From the NCBI GenBank assembly GCA_003022985.1, contig PXTV01000047.1, positions 4,626-15,552 of the forward strand: 10,927 bases of DNA. Reading direction: 5' to 3'. Each line of letters starts with the position of its first letter. Positions within the stretch are counted from its first letter, which is position 1. The position numbers were made by a program, and so were the translations under genes. Shown here one piece after another: positions 1-7,500 of this stretch. The notes beneath the pieces were generated by a model. That model was not told where the DNA came from, did not search any database, and was given only the letters and a program-made list of their open reading frames with translations. This DNA comes from Bacteroidetes bacterium SW_11_45_7 (GTDB taxonomy: Bacteria > Bacteroidota > Bacteroidia > Chitinophagales > SW-11-45-7).

Positions 1-1
1 A

Positions 2-46
2 GGACGATCCAAGTACGGTACAAAAAAGCCCAAAGAGAAAAAGTAA
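2..46 (+). CDS. rpsL: 30S ribosomal protein S12, C-terminal end (partial)
   Basis: Only the last 14 codons and the TAA stop lie in the window; the 5' part is upstream of base 1. The frame reads GRSKYGTKKPKEKK and then stops. The RSKYGTKKPK ending is characteristic of S12, which sits at the 30S decoding centre and controls tRNA selection accuracy. The identification is supported by position: rpsL directly precedes rpsG and fusA in the str operon. The next gene, rpsG, starts 33 bases downstream with no terminator-like hairpin between them, so the two are probably co-transcribed. The residues linked to streptomycin resistance lie upstream and cannot be judged here. Confidence 0.93.
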   Translation, partial: GRSKYGTKKPKEKK

Positions 47-79
47 TTATTGATTAAGTTAAGTTATTGACCGCTCGAT

Positions 80-553
80 ATGCGTAAATCAAAGATACTC
101 AAGCAGCACCAACAGCCAGATCCGCGTTACAATGATATGATGGTGACGCAATTTGTCAACAACCTCATGTACGATGGCAAGAAGTCATTGGCTTTTCGCA
201 TTTTTTACGAGGCAATGGACATCATTGATAATAATGAGAATGCTGAACAAGGTGGCTATGAACAATGGAAGAAAGCGATCGACAACACAACACCGAGCGT
301 TGAGGTGAGGAGCCGCAGGGTTGGTGGTGCTACATTTCAAATACCAACAGAAATCAAGGGTAACAGGCGTGTATCACTTTCAATGAAGTGGTTAATACGC
401 TATGCCAGGGCTCGTGCAGGCAAATCGATGTCCGAACGGCTTGCAAATGAGATTATGGCAGCTGCAAATGGTGAGGGCTCTGCGGTGAAGAAGAAAGAAG
501 ATACGCACCGCATGGCTGAGGCAAACAAAGCATTCTCTCACTTTAAAGTTTAA
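80..553 (+). CDS. rpsG: 30S ribosomal protein S7
   Basis: This encodes 157 residues, the normal length for bacterial S7. S7 is a primary 16S rRNA-binding protein that nucleates assembly of the 30S head and lines the E-site/mRNA exit region. The sequence shows the S7 core FVNNLMYDGKK (about residues 26-36), the very conserved EVRSRRVGGA block (about 75-84) and the MSERLANEI helix. It ends in a KKKEDTHRMAEANKAF-type tail, as seen in Bacteroidota. The ATG at 80 gives the family's usual MRK start, with no clear Shine-Dalgarno motif before it. It lies 33 bases after rpsL and 22 bases before fusA, as in the classical str operon. The gene looks intact. Confidence 0.97.
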   Translation: MRKSKILKQHQQPDPRYNDMMVTQFVNNLMYDGKKSLAFRIFYEAMDIIDNNENAEQGGYEQWKKAIDNTTPSVEVRSRRVGGATFQIPTEIKGNRRVSLSMKWLIRYARARAGKSMSERLANEIMAAANGEGSAVKKKEDTHRMAEANKAFSHFKV

Positions 554-575
554 AGAAATTCAACAAGAGTAACCG

Positions 576-2717
576 ATGGCTACCAAAAAACGCGACTTAC
601 GATATACGAGAAACATTGGCATTGCTGCCCACATCGATGCCGGCAAAACCACCGTCACAGAGCGTATCCTCTTTTATACCGGCTTAACGCACAAACTGGG
701 TGAAGTTCACGATGGAGCAGCTGTCATGGACTGGATGAGCCAGGAAAAAGAGCGCGGCATTACCATTACATCTGCTGCTACTACTGCTTATTGGAAATAT
801 CCCACAGAACACGGATATCCTACAGAGAAAACAGAAGATTACAAAGTCAATATTATCGACACACCCGGCCACGTTGACTTTACCGTGGAAGTTGAGCGGT
901 CATTGCGCGTGCTCGATGGTGTTATTGCTCTTTTCTGTGCTGTCAATGGCGTTGAGCCGCAATCCGAAACTGTTTGGCGGCAAGCGAACCGCTACAAAGT
1001 ACCGCGCATCGGTTTTGTGAACAAAATGGACCGAGCGGGAGCTAACTTTATGGACGTTGTCAATGACGTGCAGGAAAAACTGGGCGCTCATTCTGTTCCC
1101 TTGACATTGCCCATCGGGTCTGAAGACAACTTTACAGGCATTATTGATCTTATTAAGAATGTTGCCTATATCTACGATAAGGAAGAAAGCGGTCTCACTT
1201 ATACAGAAGCCGAAATTCCTGAAGATTATAAGGCTCAAGCCCAGGAATACAGGGGTAAACTTGTTGAAGCCGTTGCTGAATACGATGATACGATTCTCGA
1301 AAAGTTCTTTGATGATGAATCCACAATTACGGAAGATGAGTTAGTCGAAGCGATTCGCAAAGCAACCATTGACCTTTCCATTATTCCGATGATGTGTGGT
1401 TCCGGTTTCAAGAACAAGGGCGTGCAAATGCTGCTCGATGCAGTGGTTGCTTATCTTCCTTCTCCGGTAGATATTGAAGCTATTGAAGGTTCCAATCCAA
1501 AAACCGAGGAATCCGATAAAAGGGAACCCAATGTTGAGGAACCATTCTCAGCTCTTGCATTTAAAATTGCCACAGATCCTTATGTAGGCCGTCTCGCATT
1601 TTTCCGTACCTATTCCGGCCGTTTGGATGCCGGTTCCTATGTGCTCAATACCCGCACGAACAAAAAAGAACGCATCTCCAGAATTCTGCAGATGCACTCC
1701 AACAAGCAAAACCCAATCGATTTTATCGAAGCTGGTGACATTGGTGCTGGTGTTGGGTTTAAAGATATCAAAACAGGTGATACCCTTTGCGCTGAAAAAT
1801 CACCCATTGTGCTCGAGAGCATGGATTTCCCGGAGCCGGTGATCGGTGTAGCCGTTGAAGCCAAATCCCAAAAGGACGTTGATAAACTGGGTGAAGCACT
1901 CGCTAAGCTCTCTGAGGAAGACCCCACGTTCCAGGTGAGGCATGATGAGGAAACAGGGCAAACAGTTATTCACGGTATGGGTGAATTGCACCTGGAAGTG
2001 CTCGTTGACCGCCTTAAGCGTGAATTCAAGGTTGAATGCAACCAAGGGCCACCACAGGTTGCTTACAAAGAAGCCATCACAAAAACTGTTGAACACCACG
2101 AAATCCTTAAGAAGCAAACGGGCGGACGCGGGAAGTTTGCAGAAGTCAAACTCGAAGTTGGCCCTGCCGATGAAGGTGTAGAAGGTGTTCAGTTCTTCGA
2201 TGAGATCGTTGGCGGACATATTCCGCAGGAATTTATCCCCAACGTTGAAAAGGGCTTTAAAGACTCTATGGTTTCGGGCGTTTTAGCCGGCTATCCAATG
2301 GATAGCCTCAAAGTTAGACTTAAAGATGGGTCTTTCCACCCTGTCGACTCTGACCAGCAGGCTTTTGAGATGGTGGCTAAAACAGCATACCGCGAAGCCT
2401 GTAAAAAGGCTGATCCCATTCTGCTCGAGCCGATCATGAAATTGGAAGTTGTTTCGCCCGATGAGTTTACTGGTGATGTTGTGGCTGACCTTAACAAGCG
2501 CAGAGGTCACGTTGAGAACATGGAGATGAAAGGGAACGCTCAACACGTGAATGCTTATGTGCCTCTTGCCGAAATGTTCGGCTATGTGACGCAACTGCGG
2601 ACAATTACATCAGGCCGCGCATCTTCCATCATGGAATTCAGTCACTATGAGCAAACACCTAAGAGTATACAGGAAGAAGTAGTATCGCAGATTCAAGGAA
2701 AAGTTAAAGCTGAATAA
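576..2717 (+). CDS. fusA: Translation elongation factor G (EF-G)
   Basis: This encodes 713 residues, full length for EF-G. EF-G is the GTPase that drives tRNA-mRNA translocation and, with RRF, ribosome recycling. The G1 loop AHIDAGKT is at residues 18-25, switch [11 protein letters not shown] at 60-69, G3 DTPGHVD at 95-101, and G4 NKMD at 149-152; the G5 region reads GSGFKNKG. About a dozen extra residues (roughly 74-90) lie between switch I and G3, which I recall as common in Bacteroidota EF-G. Domain IV has both tip loops: GGRGKF, and HPVDSD near residue 590. Cys121 lies in [13 protein letters not shown] and aligns with the redox-sensitive Cys114 of E. coli EF-G. All domains appear present, so this looks like the canonical factor and not the EF-G2 or TetM type. 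The stop is only 2 bases before rpsJ, with no tuf gene between. Confidence 0.98.
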   Translation: MATKKRDLRYTRNIGIAAHIDAGKTTVTERILFYTGLTHKLGEVHDGAAVMDWMSQEKERGITITSAATTAYWKYPTEHGYPTEKTEDYKVNIIDTPGHVDFTVEVERSLRVLDGVIALFCAVNGVEPQSETVWRQANRYKVPRIGFVNKMDRAGANFMDVVNDVQEKLGAHSVPLTLPIGSEDNFTGIIDLIKNVAYIYDKEESGLTYTEAEIPEDYKAQAQEYRGKLVEAVAEYDDTILEKFFDDESTITEDELVEAIRKATIDLSIIPMMCGSGFKNKGVQMLLDAVVAYLPSPVDIEAIEGSNPKTEESDKREPNVEEPFSALAFKIATDPYVGRLAFFRTYSGRLDAGSYVLNTRTNKKERISRILQMHSNKQNPIDFIEAGDIGAGVGFKDIKTGDTLCAEKSPIVLESMDFPEPVIGVAVEAKSQKDVDKLGEALAKLSEEDPTFQVRHDEETGQTVIHGMGELHLEVLVDRLKREFKVECNQGPPQVAYKEAITKTVEHHEILKKQTGGRGKFAEVKLEVGPADEGVEGVQFFDEIVGGHIPQEFIPNVEKGFKDSMVSGVLAGYPMDSLKVRLKDGSFHPVDSDQQAFEMVAKTAYREACKKADPILLEPIMKLEVVSPDEFTGDVVADLNKRRGHVENMEMKGNAQHVNAYVPLAEMFGYVTQLRTITSGRASSIMEFSHYEQTPKSIQEEVVSQIQGKVKAE

Positions 2718-2719
2718 TC

Positions 2720-3025
2720 ATGACCCAGCGGATACGGATTAAATTAAAATCCTACGATCATAACCTGGTGGATAAGTCCGCAGAGAAGATCGTCAAGACT
2801 GTTCGCACCACCGGTGCGGTTATTACGGGCCCCATTCCATTGCCCAAGAAAAAGAAAATTTACACTGTATTGCGTTCACCGTTTGTCAATAAAAAATCCA
2901 AAGAGCAATTCGAACTCTCCACTTACAAGCGGCTAATGGATATTTACAGCACTTCATCAAAAACGGTGGATGCACTGATGAAGTTAGAGCTGCCAAGTGG
3001 TGTTGATGTTGAAATTAAGGTATAG
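2720..3025 (+). CDS. rpsJ: 30S ribosomal protein S10
   Basis: This encodes 101 residues, as expected for S10. S10 is a late-assembling 30S head protein that also acts as NusE in Nus-factor antitermination complexes. Diagnostic segments are the N-terminal [10 protein letters not shown], the [18 protein letters not shown] loop (about residues 37-54) and the [11 protein letters not shown] helix. It starts 2 bases after the fusA stop, so translational coupling or shared transcription with fusA is likely. No S10-operon leader of the E. coli L4-responsive type can fit upstream, because fusA coding sequence abuts the start. It is followed by an unusually long 64-base spacer before rplC. Confidence 0.97.
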   Translation: MTQRIRIKLKSYDHNLVDKSAEKIVKTVRTTGAVITGPIPLPKKKKIYTVLRSPFVNKKSKEQFELSTYKRLMDIYSTSSKTVDALMKLELPSGVDVEIKV

Positions 3026-3047
3026 ATAATATTTTACTCATTCATGA

Positions 3048-3071
3048 AACTTCCCCAAAGCGGGAACTTCC
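3048..3071 (+). repeat. Small inverted repeat and direct repeat in the rpsJ-rplC spacer
   Basis: TTCCC (3051-3055) and GGGAA (3062-3066) form a perfect 5-bp inverted repeat around a 6-base loop. One C-C mismatch and two further A-T pairs could extend it. The heptamer AACTTCC also occurs twice as a direct repeat (3048-3054 and 3065-3071). There is no U-tract, so this is not an intrinsic terminator. It may be a weak mRNA structure upstream of the L3 start, or chance in a short non-coding spacer. I see no other signal in this gap. Confidence 0.3.
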
Positions 3072-3089
3072 TCTGAAAACTTAAGACGA

Positions 3090-3713
3090 ATGAAAGGAAT
3101 AATTGGTAAAAAAGTGGGAATGACCAGCTACTATAATGAGGATGGAAGAAATGTTCCTTGTACTGTTATTGAAGCTGGTCCTTGCGTTGTAACGCAAATC
3201 CGGGATGAAGAACGCGATGGGTATTCGGCCGTTCAGCTGGGTTTTGATGAGAAGAAGGAAAAAACAACTCCTTCTGCATTACAAGGTCACTTTGATAAAA
3301 ATAATGTTTCGCCTCGCCAAAAGATCATGGAATTCCGTGACTTTGAAATTGATGTGCAAGAAGGTGGCGAAGTGAAAGCTGATATTTTTGAGGCAGGTGA
3401 ACCAATCAATGTGGTTGGCACAACAAAAGGAAAGGGCTTTCAAGGGGGCATGAAACGGCACGGATTCAGTGGAGTAGGCATGCAAACCCATGGTCAGCAT
3501 AACGATCCCCGCTCGCCTGGTTCAATCGGAGGCGCTTCCGATCCTTCCCGTGTTTATAAAGGGTTGCGCATGGCAGGCCGCACTGGCGGAAAGAGGACGA
3601 AAATGAAAAACCTTAAGATAGAACAGGTTTTTCCGGATAAAAATCTTTTGGTAATAAGCGGTGGCATTCCTGGCGCAAAGGGATCATACGTGGTTATCGA
3701 AAGCAGGGGATAA
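3090..3713 (+). CDS. rplC: 50S ribosomal protein L3
   Basis: This encodes 207 residues, typical of bacterial L3. L3 is one of the first proteins bound in 50S assembly, and its long extension reaches towards the peptidyl transferase centre. The start MKGIIGKKVGMTSYY is typical. The extension is recognised by GTTKGKGFQGGMKRHGF (about residues 110-126) and QTHGQHNDPRSPGSIGG (about 132-148). The Gln in the GMQTHGQHN motif corresponds to the site methylated by PrmB in E. coli. The ATG at 3090 gives the expected N-terminus, and it is preceded by an A-rich stretch and not by a Shine-Dalgarno motif. It is second in the S10 operon and is followed by an 87-base spacer before rplD, the longest in the window. 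The gene looks intact. Confidence 0.97.
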   Translation: MKGIIGKKVGMTSYYNEDGRNVPCTVIEAGPCVVTQIRDEERDGYSAVQLGFDEKKEKTTPSALQGHFDKNNVSPRQKIMEFRDFEIDVQEGGEVKADIFEAGEPINVVGTTKGKGFQGGMKRHGFSGVGMQTHGQHNDPRSPGSIGGASDPSRVYKGLRMAGRTGGKRTKMKNLKIEQVFPDKNLLVISGGIPGAKGSYVVIESRG

Positions 3714-3739
3714 GCTAAACTTATTCTCTTGAAAAAAGC

Positions 3740-3791
3740 ACCGATGAATGCGGTCATTCACAACCGGTACGATTTGGTATTTCAAAAATAC
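3740..3791 (+). promoter_or_regulatory. Two potential hairpins in the rplC-rplD spacer
   Basis: The largest non-coding gap in the window (3714-3800) holds two perfect short inverted repeats. The first pairs TGAATG (3745-3750) with CATTCA (3755-3760) across a CGGT loop; outer ACCG (3740-3743) and CGGT (3765-3768) could add a second stem across an internal loop. The second pairs GTATTT (3777-3782) with AAATAC (3786-3791) across a 3-base loop and ends nine bases before the rplD ATG. Neither has a T-tract. They could structure the mRNA around the L4 start or act as a processing site. Function is inference only; the pairing is seen directly. Confidence 0.35.
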
Positions 3792-3800
3792 AGTTGAGTA

Positions 3801-4424
3801 ATGAAACTCGAAGTTGTTAATAAAGAAGGCGAGAATACAGGTCGGCAAGTTGATTTGCCTGATCATTTGTTCGGTGTCGAGCCGAATGAGAGCGTTGTCT
3901 ATCGTGCTGTGCAACAACACCTGGCAAATAGCAGGCAAGGGACGCATGCAACAAAAGAAAGGAGCCAGCTTTCCGGCTCTCGTGCTAAAATCAAGCGGCA
4001 AAAAGGAACAGGAACTGCTCGTTCCGGAGATATTAAAAGCCCCATATTTCGTGGTGGTGCTACGGTATTTGGTCCCCGGCCAAGGAACTATTCCGTGAAA
4101 ATGAACAAGAAGGAGAAGCAGATAGCACGCAAATCTGCTCTGTCAGCAAAAGCCGATGAAGGCCGTGTAAAAGTCCTGGAAGATTTTTCACTGGATCAAC
4201 CCAAGACAAAGGAGTATGCCAATATACTGCAAAATCTTCAAGTTAATGGCACAAAGACATTGCTTGTACTGGACGATGTAGAGGATAACCTGTTCCTGGC
4301 TACCAGAAATATACCAAGGACTGGTGTTACACGCTATTCCAAACTGAATACGTACGATATTCTCAATAGTGATTACCTGATCTTTTCCGAAAGTTCAGTC
4401 AGTAAGCTCAAAGAATTAGTATAA
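3801..4424 (+). CDS. rplD: 50S ribosomal protein L4
   Basis: This encodes 207 residues, normal for L4. L4 is an early 23S rRNA binder whose long loop forms part of the exit-tunnel constriction with L22. In E. coli it also represses the S10 operon, but that regulation is not conserved in all phyla and no matching leader is visible here. Diagnostic segments are RQGTHATKERS (about residues 46-56), the tunnel loop around KIKRQKGTGTARSGDIKSP (about 63-81), VFGPRPRNYS (about 89-98) and the C-terminal NTYDILNSDYLIFS. The start at 3801 follows the two small hairpins of the preceding spacer. rplW begins 28 bases downstream. The gene looks intact. Confidence 0.96.
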   Translation: MKLEVVNKEGENTGRQVDLPDHLFGVEPNESVVYRAVQQHLANSRQGTHATKERSQLSGSRAKIKRQKGTGTARSGDIKSPIFRGGATVFGPRPRNYSVKMNKKEKQIARKSALSAKADEGRVKVLEDFSLDQPKTKEYANILQNLQVNGTKTLLVLDDVEDNLFLATRNIPRTGVTRYSKLNTYDILNSDYLIFSESSVSKLKELV

Positions 4425-4452
4425 GAATTAACACAGCTTTAAATCACTCATT

Positions 4453-4752
4453 ATGATACCGGAAGAAGTTTTAAAAAAACCACTGATTACTGAGAAAATG
4501 ACTTGGTTAGGGGAGGAGAAAAACCAATACGGTTTTATTGTAGATAGAAATGCCAATAAATTACAAGTCAAGGCAGCAGTAGAAAAAATGTACGGTGTTA
4601 CCGTAAAAGCTGTAAATACACAGAACATGGTGGGTAAACCCAAAACACGGTATACCAAAACCGGTATCTATCGTGGCCAAACGCGGCCGTTTAAAAAAGC
4701 ATTTGTAACACTTGCTGATAATGACACAATCGATTTCTTTAGCAATATTTAA
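4453..4752 (+). CDS. rplW: 50S ribosomal protein L23
   Basis: This encodes 99 residues, typical of L23. L23 sits at the polypeptide tunnel exit and is the docking site for trigger factor and the signal recognition particle. The family signature is clear: a KKPLITEKMT start (about residues 8-17), the YGFIVDRNANKLQVKAAVEKMYGVTVKAVNT core (starting near residue 26), then the basic loop and a C-terminal acidic FVTLADNDTIDFF strand. No Shine-Dalgarno motif is seen. It lies 28 bases after rplD and 11 bases before rplB, standard S10 operon placement. Confidence 0.96.
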   Translation: MIPEEVLKKPLITEKMTWLGEEKNQYGFIVDRNANKLQVKAAVEKMYGVTVKAVNTQNMVGKPKTRYTKTGIYRGQTRPFKKAFVTLADNDTIDFFSNI

Positions 4753-4763
4753 GAGGCAGGATC

Positions 4764-5551
4764 ATGGGAGTTAAAAAGTATAAACCAGCAACACCGGGAA
4801 CTCGATTTAAGGTAGGCAATGCTTACGATGATGTGACTACCAAAGAGCCCGAAAAGAGTTTGCTGCGGAAAATCCACCAAACAGGTGGCAGAAATAACCA
4901 GGGGCGTACAAGCATGCCCAATCGTGGCGGTGCCCATAAACGCAGGTATCGTGTTATCGATAGTACGATCCCAACCGGTCAGCTTTCATTGCGCTTTTGA
5001 GCTATGCTGATGGCGAAAAACGCTACATTATTGCCCCGGAGGGATTGGAAGTGGGTGCTGAAGTCCAATCCGGCATGAACATCAAAATTAATGCCGGGAA
5101 TGCCCTTCCGCTTAAGAACATCCCATTGGGCTCGGTGATTCACAATATAGAACTCCATCCTGGTAATGGAGCTGCTATGGTTCGCAGTGCCGGTTCTTAC
5201 GCTCAACTCATGGCCAAGGATGGTAAATATGCAGTTGTCAAGCTGGCATCTGGTGAAAGTCGAATGGTTTTGCAGACCTGCAAAGCCACTGTCGGTTCCG
5301 TTTCGAACCCCGACCATATCCTCACCTACGATGGAAAAGCCGGGACAGCTCGCAAGAAAGGGCGCAGGCCTCGAACAAGAGCAGTTGCCATGAACCCTGT
5401 CGACCACCCGATGGGTGGTGGTGAAGGCAAAAAATCAGGTGGTCACCCCAGATCAAGAACAAGTTTATATACAAAAGGGAAAAAGACAAGAAATCCGAAT
5501 AAATTGAGTTCGCGCTTAATCATTAGCAGAAAGCGTAAAAGGAACAAGTAG
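4764..5551 (+). pseudogene. rplB: 50S ribosomal protein L2, disrupted by an internal deletion with frameshift
   Basis: L2 is an essential 50S protein needed for subunit association and peptidyl transferase activity. The frame starting MGVKKYKPATPG follows L2 up to RRYRVID (66 residues, to 4961). It then runs out of register and stops at TGA 4998-5000. L2 sequence resumes in a second frame at TAC 4964 ([21 protein letters not shown]) and continues for 195 residues to 5551, including [13 protein letters not shown]. Only AG (4962-4963) lies between the pieces, where the family has about 16 residues (FKRxKxGIPAxVxxIE-like in E. coli). The net loss is therefore about 46 bases. Restoring it would give about 277 residues, the normal length. 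The lost part is a conserved strand-loop of the N-terminal domain. Frameshifting alone cannot restore it. An assembly or consensus error is most likely. Confidence 0.9.
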
Positions 5552-5570
5552 AACCTAAATTAAGAGGCAT

Positions 5571-5840
5571 ATGCCAAGATCGATAAAAAAAGGCCCGTAC
5601 GTACAGCACACTCTTCTTAAGAAGGTGGATGCCATGAGCCAGAGTAAGAAGAAGAAAGTGATCAAAACCTGGTCTCGCAGATCAACCATTATTCCTGAAT
5701 TTGTGGGTCACACTATTGCTGTTCACAACGGGAATAAATTCATCCCCATCTATATCACAGAGAATATGGTTGGGCATAAACTCGGGGAAATGGCACCAAC
5801 AAGGAATTTTAGAGGCCATTCATCCAAAAAGCTTAAATAG
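5571..5840 (+). CDS. rpsS: 30S ribosomal protein S19
   Basis: This encodes 89 residues, the usual size of S19. S19 is a 30S head protein that pairs with S13 and contacts the A-site tRNA and the intersubunit bridge. The N-terminal [11 protein letters not shown], the [22 protein letters not shown] core (starting near residue 34) and the C-terminal [20 protein letters not shown] signature are all present. The ATG is preceded by AAGAGGCAT, too close for a useful Shine-Dalgarno. It follows the broken rplB by 19 bases and precedes rplV by 9 bases. The gene itself looks intact. Confidence 0.97.
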   Translation: MPRSIKKGPYVQHTLLKKVDAMSQSKKKKVIKTWSRRSTIIPEFVGHTIAVHNGNKFIPIYITENMVGHKLGEMAPTRNFRGHSSKKLK

Positions 5841-5849
5841 GTAGTCGTT

Positions 5850-6257
5850 ATGGAAGCTGTGGCAAAGCTTAACAACAATCGTTCGTCAGCGCGGAAAATG
5901 CGCTTGGTGGCAGATCTTATACGCGGTGTTGACGTGGATGAAGCCATCACAACATTGCAGCATACGCAAAAGAAAGTAGCCAGGGATTTGGAAAAGTTGC
6001 TCCTGTCGGCCATCTCCAATTGGCAACAAAAGCATGAAGGAGCAGCTATCGATGAAAGTCAACTCTATATCAAGAATATCCTGGTTGACGATGGCCCTAT
6101 TCTCAAACGATTCCAACCCGCTGCTTTTGGTCGCGCCAACAAGATACGCAAGCGTATGAACCACGTGACTGTGGTCATCGACAGCAGGGAAGAGGTTGAA
6201 CTTCCCGGGCCCGAGGAAAGTGAAGCTGAACAGGAGCAGGGGCCTGAACAAGAATAA
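5850..6257 (+). CDS. rplV: 50S ribosomal protein L22 with an acidic C-terminal tail
   Basis: This encodes 135 residues. L22 binds 23S rRNA domains and its beta-hairpin lines the exit tunnel opposite L4; hairpin mutations are linked to macrolide resistance in other bacteria. Family features are SSARKMRLVADLIRG (about residues 12-26), LEKLLLSAISNWQ (about 47-59) and the hairpin region with PAAFGRANKIRKRMNHVTVV. The protein starts directly at MEAVAKLNNN, without the N-terminal extension recalled for some Bacteroidales homologues. The last roughly 26 residues are strongly acidic (about ten Glu and one Asp), unusual on an rRNA-binding protein. It lies 9 bases after rpsS and 42 before rpsC. Confidence 0.95.
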   Translation: MEAVAKLNNNRSSARKMRLVADLIRGVDVDEAITTLQHTQKKVARDLEKLLLSAISNWQQKHEGAAIDESQLYIKNILVDDGPILKRFQPAAFGRANKIRKRMNHVTVVIDSREEVELPGPEESEAEQEQGPEQE

Positions 6258-6299
6258 AAAACATCACGAAATAACTCGTTAAATTCAGAAAAAGATTAC

Positions 6300-7013
6300 A
6301 TGGGACGAAAAACAAACCCAATAGGCCAACGACTTGGCATTGTTAAAGGATGGGACTCCAATTATTACGGTGGTGATGATTTTGCCTCCAAAATTTACGA
6401 GGACGACAGGATCCGTGACTATCTGCGAGCAAGGATCGTGAAAGGCGGTATTGCCCGTATTCTAATCGAACGAACGTTAAAGCGTATTACTGTTACCATT
6501 TTTACATCTCGTCCCGGCATCATCATTGGTAAGGGAGGCAGCGAGGTTGATAAGATCAAAGAGGAGTTAAAGAAACTTACCAATAAAGAAGTTCAAATCA
6601 ACATACAGGAAATTAAACGCCCCGAGCTGGATGCCAATATTGTGGCTGAAACGATTGCACGTCAATTAGAAGCACGTGTCAATTACAGAAGAGCCACGAA
6701 AATGGCTATTGCATCTGCCATCCGCATGGGTGCTGAAGGAATTAAGGTGAGCGTATCTGGTCGCTTGGGAGGTGCTGACATGTCTCGTAAAGAAGAATAC
6801 AAGGAAGGCCGCATACCACTGCACACCTACCGCGCTGATATTGATTATGCGCTGGATGAAGCGAACACCATGTACGGCAAACTGGGTGTTAAAGTTTGGA
6901 TTTGCCGCGGTGAGGTTTACGGTAAGCGCGATCTTTCACCGGATATTGACAAAAAAGAAAGCGGCAAACGTGGTAGTGGCGGCAAGAGAAAGTTTGAAAA
7001 ACCCGGCAGTTAA
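6300..7013 (+). CDS. rpsC: 30S ribosomal protein S3
   Basis: This encodes 237 residues, in the normal range for S3. S3 lies at the mRNA entry channel and contributes to ribosomal helicase activity with S4. The start [14 protein letters not shown] is typical (MGxKxxPxGxRLG). A type II KH domain is marked by GIIIGKGG at residues 73-80. The C-terminal S3 domain is shown by [22 protein letters not shown], by [15 protein letters not shown], and by [11 protein letters not shown]. The tail is Lys/Gly-rich ([12 protein letters not shown]) and probably disordered. It lies between rplV and rplP with spacers of 42 and 43 bases. The gene looks intact. Confidence 0.97.
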   Translation: MGRKTNPIGQRLGIVKGWDSNYYGGDDFASKIYEDDRIRDYLRARIVKGGIARILIERTLKRITVTIFTSRPGIIIGKGGSEVDKIKEELKKLTNKEVQINIQEIKRPELDANIVAETIARQLEARVNYRRATKMAIASAIRMGAEGIKVSVSGRLGGADMSRKEEYKEGRIPLHTYRADIDYALDEANTMYGKLGVKVWICRGEVYGKRDLSPDIDKKESGKRGSGGKRKFEKPGS

Positions 7014-7040
7014 AGCGATATTTGCCCAACTTTTATGAAT

Positions 7041-7049
7041 AAGGAAGGA
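7041..7049 (+). promoter_or_regulatory. Shine-Dalgarno-like purine box before rplP
   Basis: AAGGAAGGA ends seven bases before the rplP ATG at 7057. It could pair with the 16S anti-Shine-Dalgarno tail through AAGGA or GGA. Most genes here lack such a box, as expected in Bacteroidota, where the motif is little used. It supports the start at 7057, but a functional effect is inference. Confidence 0.4.
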
Positions 7050-7056
7050 TTCTAAC

Positions 7057-7476
7057 ATGCTATATCCAAAACGAACAAAATTCAGGAAGCAACAGAAAGG
7101 CAAGATGAAAGGCAATGCCAAGCGGGGTACCACACTCGCATTTGGTTCCTTTGGTCTTAAAGCGTTAGAGGGTTCCTGGATTACGAATAGACAGATCGAG
7201 GCAGCCAGGATCGCTGTGACTCGTTTCATGAGGAGGGAAGGAAAGGTATGGATTCGTATCTTTCCCGACAAGCCCTTCACCAGCAAACCACTTGAAGTGA
7301 GAATGGGGAAGGGCAAAGGTGATCCTGAAGGATGGTGTGCAACTGTAAGGCCAGGGCGCATCATGTTTGAAGTGGAAGGTGTGAATTACGAGACAGCCGA
7401 AGAAGCATTACGTCTTGCAGCACAAAAGCTGCCGGTAAAAGCTAAAATGGTTGTGAGAAGAGATTATACGGAATAA
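7057..7476 (+). CDS. rplP: 50S ribosomal protein L16
   Basis: This encodes 139 residues, normal for L16. L16 organises the 50S around the A-site and elbow of tRNA and is a late assembly protein. The start [19 protein letters not shown] is typical. Also present are the [22 protein letters not shown] block (starting near residue 30), the [22 protein letters not shown] segment and the [18 protein letters not shown] strand. Arg82, in VRMGKGKG, corresponds to the arginine hydroxylated by YcfD/RoxA in E. coli; whether a hydroxylase exists here is unknown. A purine box precedes the start. rpmC follows after 24 bases. The gene looks intact. Confidence 0.97.
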   Translation: MLYPKRTKFRKQQKGKMKGNAKRGTTLAFGSFGLKALEGSWITNRQIEAARIAVTRFMRREGKVWIRIFPDKPFTSKPLEVRMGKGKGDPEGWCATVRPGRIMFEVEGVNYETAEEALRLAAQKLPVKAKMVVRRDYTE

Positions 7477-7500
7477 ATCCAAAGTAAAAAGACGAATAGA

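Noticed and set aside
900..1238. Long open frames on the minus strand within fusA and other genes.
   Set aside because: They lie wholly inside strongly conserved plus-strand genes, resemble no family I know, and are low-complexity shadows of biased codon use.
2718..2719. Loss of tuf between fusA and rpsJ as an anomaly.
   Set aside because: In Bacteroidota tuf is usually located elsewhere and fusA-rpsJ adjacency is common, so this is expected and supports the taxonomic guess.
3009..3037. A possible Bacteroidota-type promoter (TTG at 3009-3011, TATTTTAC at 3030-3037) before rplC.
   Set aside because: The -7 element matches TAnnTTTG only loosely and the -33 TTG lies in rpsJ coding sequence; such matches are expected by chance.
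3768..3776. TACGATTTG in the rplC-rplD gap as a -7 promoter element.
   Set aside because: The spacing inside the motif is one base too long and no TTG lies at the right distance upstream.
4950..4970. Programmed ribosomal frameshift, translational bypass or an intron in rplB (and likewise rplX).
   Set aside because: These mechanisms handle extra or out-of-frame sequence. Here conserved coding sequence is missing, with no inserted element and no slippery heptamer, so recoding could not restore a normal protein.
4997..5551. A separate gene starting at TTG 4997, overlapping the TGA of the first L2 piece, giving a naturally split L2.
   Set aside because: The L2 similarity extends upstream of 4997 in the same frame ([12 protein letters not shown] from 4964), so 4997 is not a natural start. 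A split would also still lack the conserved ~16-residue segment. Split rpl2 genes are known in plant mitochondria, but they do not lose the intervening sequence in this way.
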